A DNA stretch of 64,000 nucleotides from Neoaquamicrobium sediminum (GTDB lineage: Bacteria; Pseudomonadota; Alphaproteobacteria; Rhizobiales; Rhizobiaceae), in NCBI RefSeq assembly GCF_013240295.1, contig NZ_JABETK010000002.1, positions 868,001 through 932,000 of the forward strand, in the 5' to 3' direction. Shown in pieces: positions 60,989 through 64,000 of the stretch. A program made the position numbers and the translations under genes. Below the pieces are notes generated by a model. It was not told the origin of the DNA. It saw only the letters and a program-made list of their open reading frames with translations, and ran no database searches. Each line of letters begins with the position of its first letter. Positions within the stretch are counted from its first letter, which is position 1.

Positions 60989-61537
60989 ATGGCCACCGCA
61001 ACGCAGGAAGCAAAGCTCAGGACTTCGTGGATATGGATGGCGGTGTTTGCCGTCATCTCCCTCATCGGCGGCGTGCTGGCGCTGCTGAACCCCTTCGCAG
61101 CCACGCTAGCAGCCACGCTGATGGCCGGCTGGGCCTTTGCCTTCCTGGGCGCGCTACAGATCATCCAGGCGTTTCAGGTGCAGGGCTGGGGCGGCTTCAT
61201 CTGGGCACTGCTGTTCGGTATCCTGACGCTGGTGGTCGGCATATCGCTGATCTTCAACCCGCTTGCCGGCATGGTCTCGCTGACGTTGCTGGTGGCCGTG
61301 CTCTTCCTGGCACTGGGCGTGGTGAAACTCATGTACGCGTTTTCGCTGCGGCCGGTGGCCGGATGGGTCTGGGTGCTGCTTTCCGGCGTACTTTCGCTCG
61401 GGCTCGGCATTCTGATCCTCGCCGACTTCCCATGGGCGGCGGTGTCCGTGCTCGGCATCCTGCTGGGCGTCGAGCTGATCTCGAACGGGGTGCTGTTCCT
61501 GTTCGTGGCGCTCGGCCTGCGGTCGTTGAACCAGTAA
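60989..61537 (+). CDS. HdeD/DUF308-family membrane protein
   Basis: A 182-residue protein of six hydrophobic helices with the internal repeat typical of the family (GGVLALLNPFAATLAATLM and later GISLIFNPLAGMVSLTLL). E. coli HdeD helps acid resistance at high density; most members are uncharacterised. AAGGAGGGA is a very strong ribosome-binding site just upstream. It lies 36 bases after pdhC and 26 bases before the SGNH gene inside the pyruvate dehydrogenase operon. Confidence 0.87.
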   Translation: MATATQEAKLRTSWIWMAVFAVISLIGGVLALLNPFAATLAATLMAGWAFAFLGALQIIQAFQVQGWGGFIWALLFGILTLVVGISLIFNPLAGMVSLTLLVAVLFLALGVVKLMYAFSLRPVAGWVWVLLSGVLSLGLGILILADFPWAAVSVLGILLGVELISNGVLFLFVALGLRSLNQ

Positions 61538-61563
61538 TCCGCAAACTCCAGCCGGAACCGTCC

Positions 61564-62205
61564 ATGAAAACGATCCTCTGCTACGGCGATTCCATCACCT
61601 GGGGCAGCGACGCCGATACCGGCGGCCGGCATGCCTTCGAGGATCGTTGGCCAAACGTTCTGCAGAAAGCGCTTGGCCCGGCGGTTCACGTGGTGACGGA
61701 CGGCCTGCGCGGACGCACGACGGCCTATGACGAGCATCTTGCGGCTTGCGACCGCAACGGGGTGCGCATCCTGCCCACCTCGCTTTACGCGCACGCACCG
61801 CTCGATCTCGTCATCGTCATGCTCGGCTCCAACGACATGAAGCCGGCGATCGCGGGCACCGCGCTCGCCGCCTTGCAGGGCATGCGCAGGCTGGTCGAGA
61901 TCGTTCGCCTGAACGCGACGCGCGACGGCACCACCGAGCCGCCGGCCGTGCTGATCGTCGCCCCGCCACCGCTGTGCGAGACCGCCAATGCCGAATTCGC
62001 AGCGATGTTCGCGGGAGGCGTCGCGCAGTCGCGCATGCTCGCCAGCCTCTATGCCGACCTGGCCGACGACACCGGCTGCGGCTTCTTCGATGCCGGTTCC
62101 GTCGCCGAGACCACCCCGGTGGACGGTGTGCATCTGGATGCCGCCAACACACGCGCCATCGGCAAGGGCATCGAGCCGATGGTGCGGATGATGCTTGGAA
62201 TCTGA
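61564..62205 (+). CDS. SGNH/GDSL-family hydrolase
   Basis: A 213-residue serine esterase. Block I is ILCYGDSITWG with Ser10, block III LGSNDMK, and block V VDGVHLD with the catalytic Asp/His, so all SGNH blocks are present. It resembles the arylesterase and acetylxylan-esterase branch. No signal peptide, so cytoplasmic. It lies between the HdeD-like gene and lpdA, ending 15 bases before the lpdA start. Confidence 0.9.
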   Translation: MKTILCYGDSITWGSDADTGGRHAFEDRWPNVLQKALGPAVHVVTDGLRGRTTAYDEHLAACDRNGVRILPTSLYAHAPLDLVIVMLGSNDMKPAIAGTALAALQGMRRLVEIVRLNATRDGTTEPPAVLIVAPPPLCETANAEFAAMFAGGVAQSRMLASLYADLADDTGCGFFDAGSVAETTPVDGVHLDAANTRAIGKGIEPMVRMMLGI

Positions 62206-62220
62206 TTGAGGAGAATGCCA

Positions 62221-63659
62221 GTGGCCCAGAGCTACGACGTCATCATCATCGGGGCCGGCCCCGGCGGTTACATCGCAGCGGTGCGGGCGGCGCAGCTCGG
62301 CCTGAAGACGGCGATCGTCGAGCGCGAGCATCTGGCGGGCATCTGCTCCAACTGGGGCTGTATCCCCACAAAGGCGCTGCTGCGTTCGGCGGAGGTCATG
62401 CATCTCGCCAGCAACGCGAAGGATTTCGGCCTTTCGGTCGATGGTGTGAAGCCGGACCTCAAGGCAATCGTCGAGCGCTCCGCGGCATTGCCGCCCGCAT
62501 GAATGGCGGCGTCGGAATCCTGATGAAGAAAAACAAGGTCGACGTGATCTGGGGCGAAGCGAAGCTGACCAAGCCCAACGAGATCGTCGTTTCCAAGACT
62601 AAAAAGAAGCCGATGGAACCGCAGGTGCCTGCGCCGAAGAACACGCTGGGCGAGGGCACCTACACCGCAAAGCACATCATCTTGGCCACCGGCGCACGGC
62701 CACGCGCGCTGCCCGGCATCAAACCGGACGGCAAGCTCATCTGGACCTATTTCGAGGCGATGGTTCCGGACAAGATGCCGAAATCGTTGCTGGTGATGGG
62801 CTCCGGCGCCATCGGCATCGAGTTTGCATCCTTCTACCGTACGATGGGCGTCGACGTGACTGTCGTCGAACTGATGCCGCAGATCATGCCGGTCGAGGAC
62901 GCGGAAATCTCCAAATTCGCGCAGAAGCGGCTGGAGAAACAGGGGATGAAGTTCATCCTGGAAGCCAAGGTCACGAAGGTCGACAAGGGCGGCGACCAGG
63001 TCACCGCGCATGTCGAGAAGAAGGACGGGTCGGTGGAGAAGATCACCGCCGACCGGATGATCTCGGCCGTGGGCGTGCAGTGCAACACCGAAGGCCTCGG
63101 CCTCGAGGAACTGGGTGTGAAGCTGGAGCGGGGCGCGATCGCCATCGACGGTTATTGCCGCACCAGCGTGCCGGGCGTCTATGCGATCGGCGACGTTGCC
63201 GGCCCGCCGATGCTGGCCCACAAGGCCGAGCACGAGGCCGTCATCTGCGTCGAGAAGATCGCAGGCCTTAACGTTCACCCGATGGACAAGTCGTTGGTGC
63301 CGGGCTGCACCTATTGCCATCCGCAGGTGGCGTCGGTTGGCCTGACGGAAGCGAAGGCGAAGGACGCTGGCCACGACGTCCGCGTCGGCCGCTTTCCGTT
63401 CGTCGCAAACGGCAAGGCCGTCGCGCTGGGCGACGATCAGGGGCTCGTCAAGACGGTCTTCGACAAGAAGACCGGCCAGCTTCTCGGCGCGCACATGGTT
63501 GGCGCGGAAGTGACCGAGCTCATCCAGGGCTTCGTCGTCGCGATGAACCTCGAAACGACCGAGGAAGAACTGATGCACACGATCTTCCCGCACCCCACGC
63601 TTTCGGAAACGATGAAGGAAAGCGTGCTCGACGCTTATGGCCGCGCATTGAACATCTAG
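62221..63659 (+). CDS. lpdA: Dihydrolipoyl dehydrogenase, E3 (one-base frameshift at about 62480)
   Basis: A flavoprotein reoxidising dihydrolipoamide for the pyruvate dehydrogenase complex; about 480 residues when corrected. The FAD site is [14 protein letters not shown], the redox disulfide [14 protein letters not shown], the NAD site [14 protein letters not shown] and the active His in [19 protein letters not shown] 7 bases before the GTG at 62221 decides this start. At 62480 a C is missing in GCTCC-GCGG; restoring it gives [15 protein letters not shown] and joins the halves. It is the last gene of the pdh operon here; lipA follows. Confidence 0.96.
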
Positions 63660-63728
63660 GATGGCCGGGGTGGTTTCATTCCGCCCCGCCAAGGCCTATA
63701 TCAGCCGGACGACAAGGACTTTTCTCGT

Positions 63729-64000
63729 ATGGTCAACGTTCTCGATCTCGTGGAAAAACCGCGCCCGCGCCACCCGGAGAAGGCTCACAGGCCCGATCAG
63801 GAGGTGCTGCGCAAGCCGGAGTGGATTCGCGTCAAGGCGCCTGTCTCGAAGGGCTATCTCGAAACACGCGAAATCGTGAAGTCCAACCGCCTCGTCACCG
63901 TGTGCGAGGAGGCGGGTTGCCCCAACATCGGCGAATGCTGGGACAAGAAGCACGCCACCTTCATGATCATGGGCGAGATCTGCACCCGGGCCTGCGCGTT
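63729..64000 (+). CDS. lipA: Lipoyl synthase (3' end outside window)
   Basis: The first 90 codons of LipA, the radical-SAM enzyme that inserts sulfur into octanoylated lipoyl domains. Visible are [15 protein letters not shown] (about 31-45) and the family's first cluster motif [12 protein letters not shown] (C-x4-C-x5-C). The sequence ends in [12 protein letters not shown], the start of the CxxxCxxC radical-SAM motif. It sits 69 bases after lpdA and would modify the lipoyl domains of PdhB and PdhC. Confidence 0.96.
   Translation, partial: MVNVLDLVEKPRPRHPEKAHRPDQEVLRKPEWIRVKAPVSKGYLETREIVKSNRLVTVCEEAGCPNIGECWDKKHATFMIMGEICTRACA

Overview
The window is a gene-dense, high-GC stretch of core chromosome from an alphaproteobacterium. 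The gene set and order point to Rhizobiales (Hyphomicrobiales), most like the Phyllobacteriaceae/Mesorhizobium/Brucella side. The evidence is the order rpsB-tsf-pyrH-frr-uppS-cdsA-rseP-bamA-lpxD-fabZ-lpxA-lpxI-lpxB, followed by convergent gltA-gltX-comEC and then lexA-moeA-moaC-trpC-trpD-ppiD, together with LpxI instead of LpxH, MipZ, an EipB homologue, a phasin, and a GTTC-N7-GTTC SOS box in front of lexA. I saw no rRNA or tRNA gene, insertion sequence, prophage or CRISPR array.

Layout. 1-4.4 kb: ruvX (cut by the window edge), a metal-dependent hydrolase, gatC, a GNAT acetyltransferase, gatA and a YdcF-like protein. 4.4-11.5 kb: DUF599 membrane protein, a 42-residue membrane peptide gene, L-serine dehydratase, DUF1489, MipZ, a VWA protein overlapping a membrane J-protein, and a SPOR-domain D,D-carboxypeptidase. 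11.5-15.2 kb: phasin and clpS-clpA. 15.3-21 kb: AzlC/AzlD amino-acid exporter, HIT protein, SMR transporter, a ridA-GDPD-FemAB-like operon, EipB and DUF4031. 21-34.6 kb: translation factors feeding into the isoprenoid, phospholipid, outer-membrane and lipid A assembly genes. 34.6-48 kb: citrate synthase, glutamyl-tRNA synthetase, ComEC, LexA, molybdopterin genes, trpC/trpD, a periplasmic chaperone, tpiA and secG. 48-64 kb: pyrG, hydrolase and nuclease genes, kdsA, a PRC-barrel protein, a 2OG oxygenase, eno, ftsB and the pyruvate dehydrogenase operon (pdhA-pdhB-pdhC-HdeD-like-SGNH-lpdA), then the start of lipA. The genes work together on central carbon flow into acetyl-CoA and lipoylation, on envelope building (LPS, BamA, RseP, FtsB, MipZ, DacA), and on translation.

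The most important thing a user must know is that ten conserved and mostly essential genes (gatA, clpA, pyrH, bamA, lpxD, lexA, trpC, eno, pdhC, lpdA) each appear broken by one missing base. Most gaps lie in a short run of C/G (or A/T) or at a doubled C. In every case restoring one base restores the family's normal protein. This looks like homopolymer-type sequencing or assembly error, not biology. It also explains an apparent LpxD-FabZ fusion. I have annotated those genes across the gap.

I found no convincing new multi-gene system. The less ordinary items are a candidate operator inside the phasin promoter, a long dyad ahead of secG, hairpins separating rpsB, tsf and pyrH, a strong rpsB promoter with a long leader, a stand-alone 42-residue membrane peptide gene, the VWA/J-protein pair beside mipZ, and two extra genes inside the pyruvate dehydrogenase operon.
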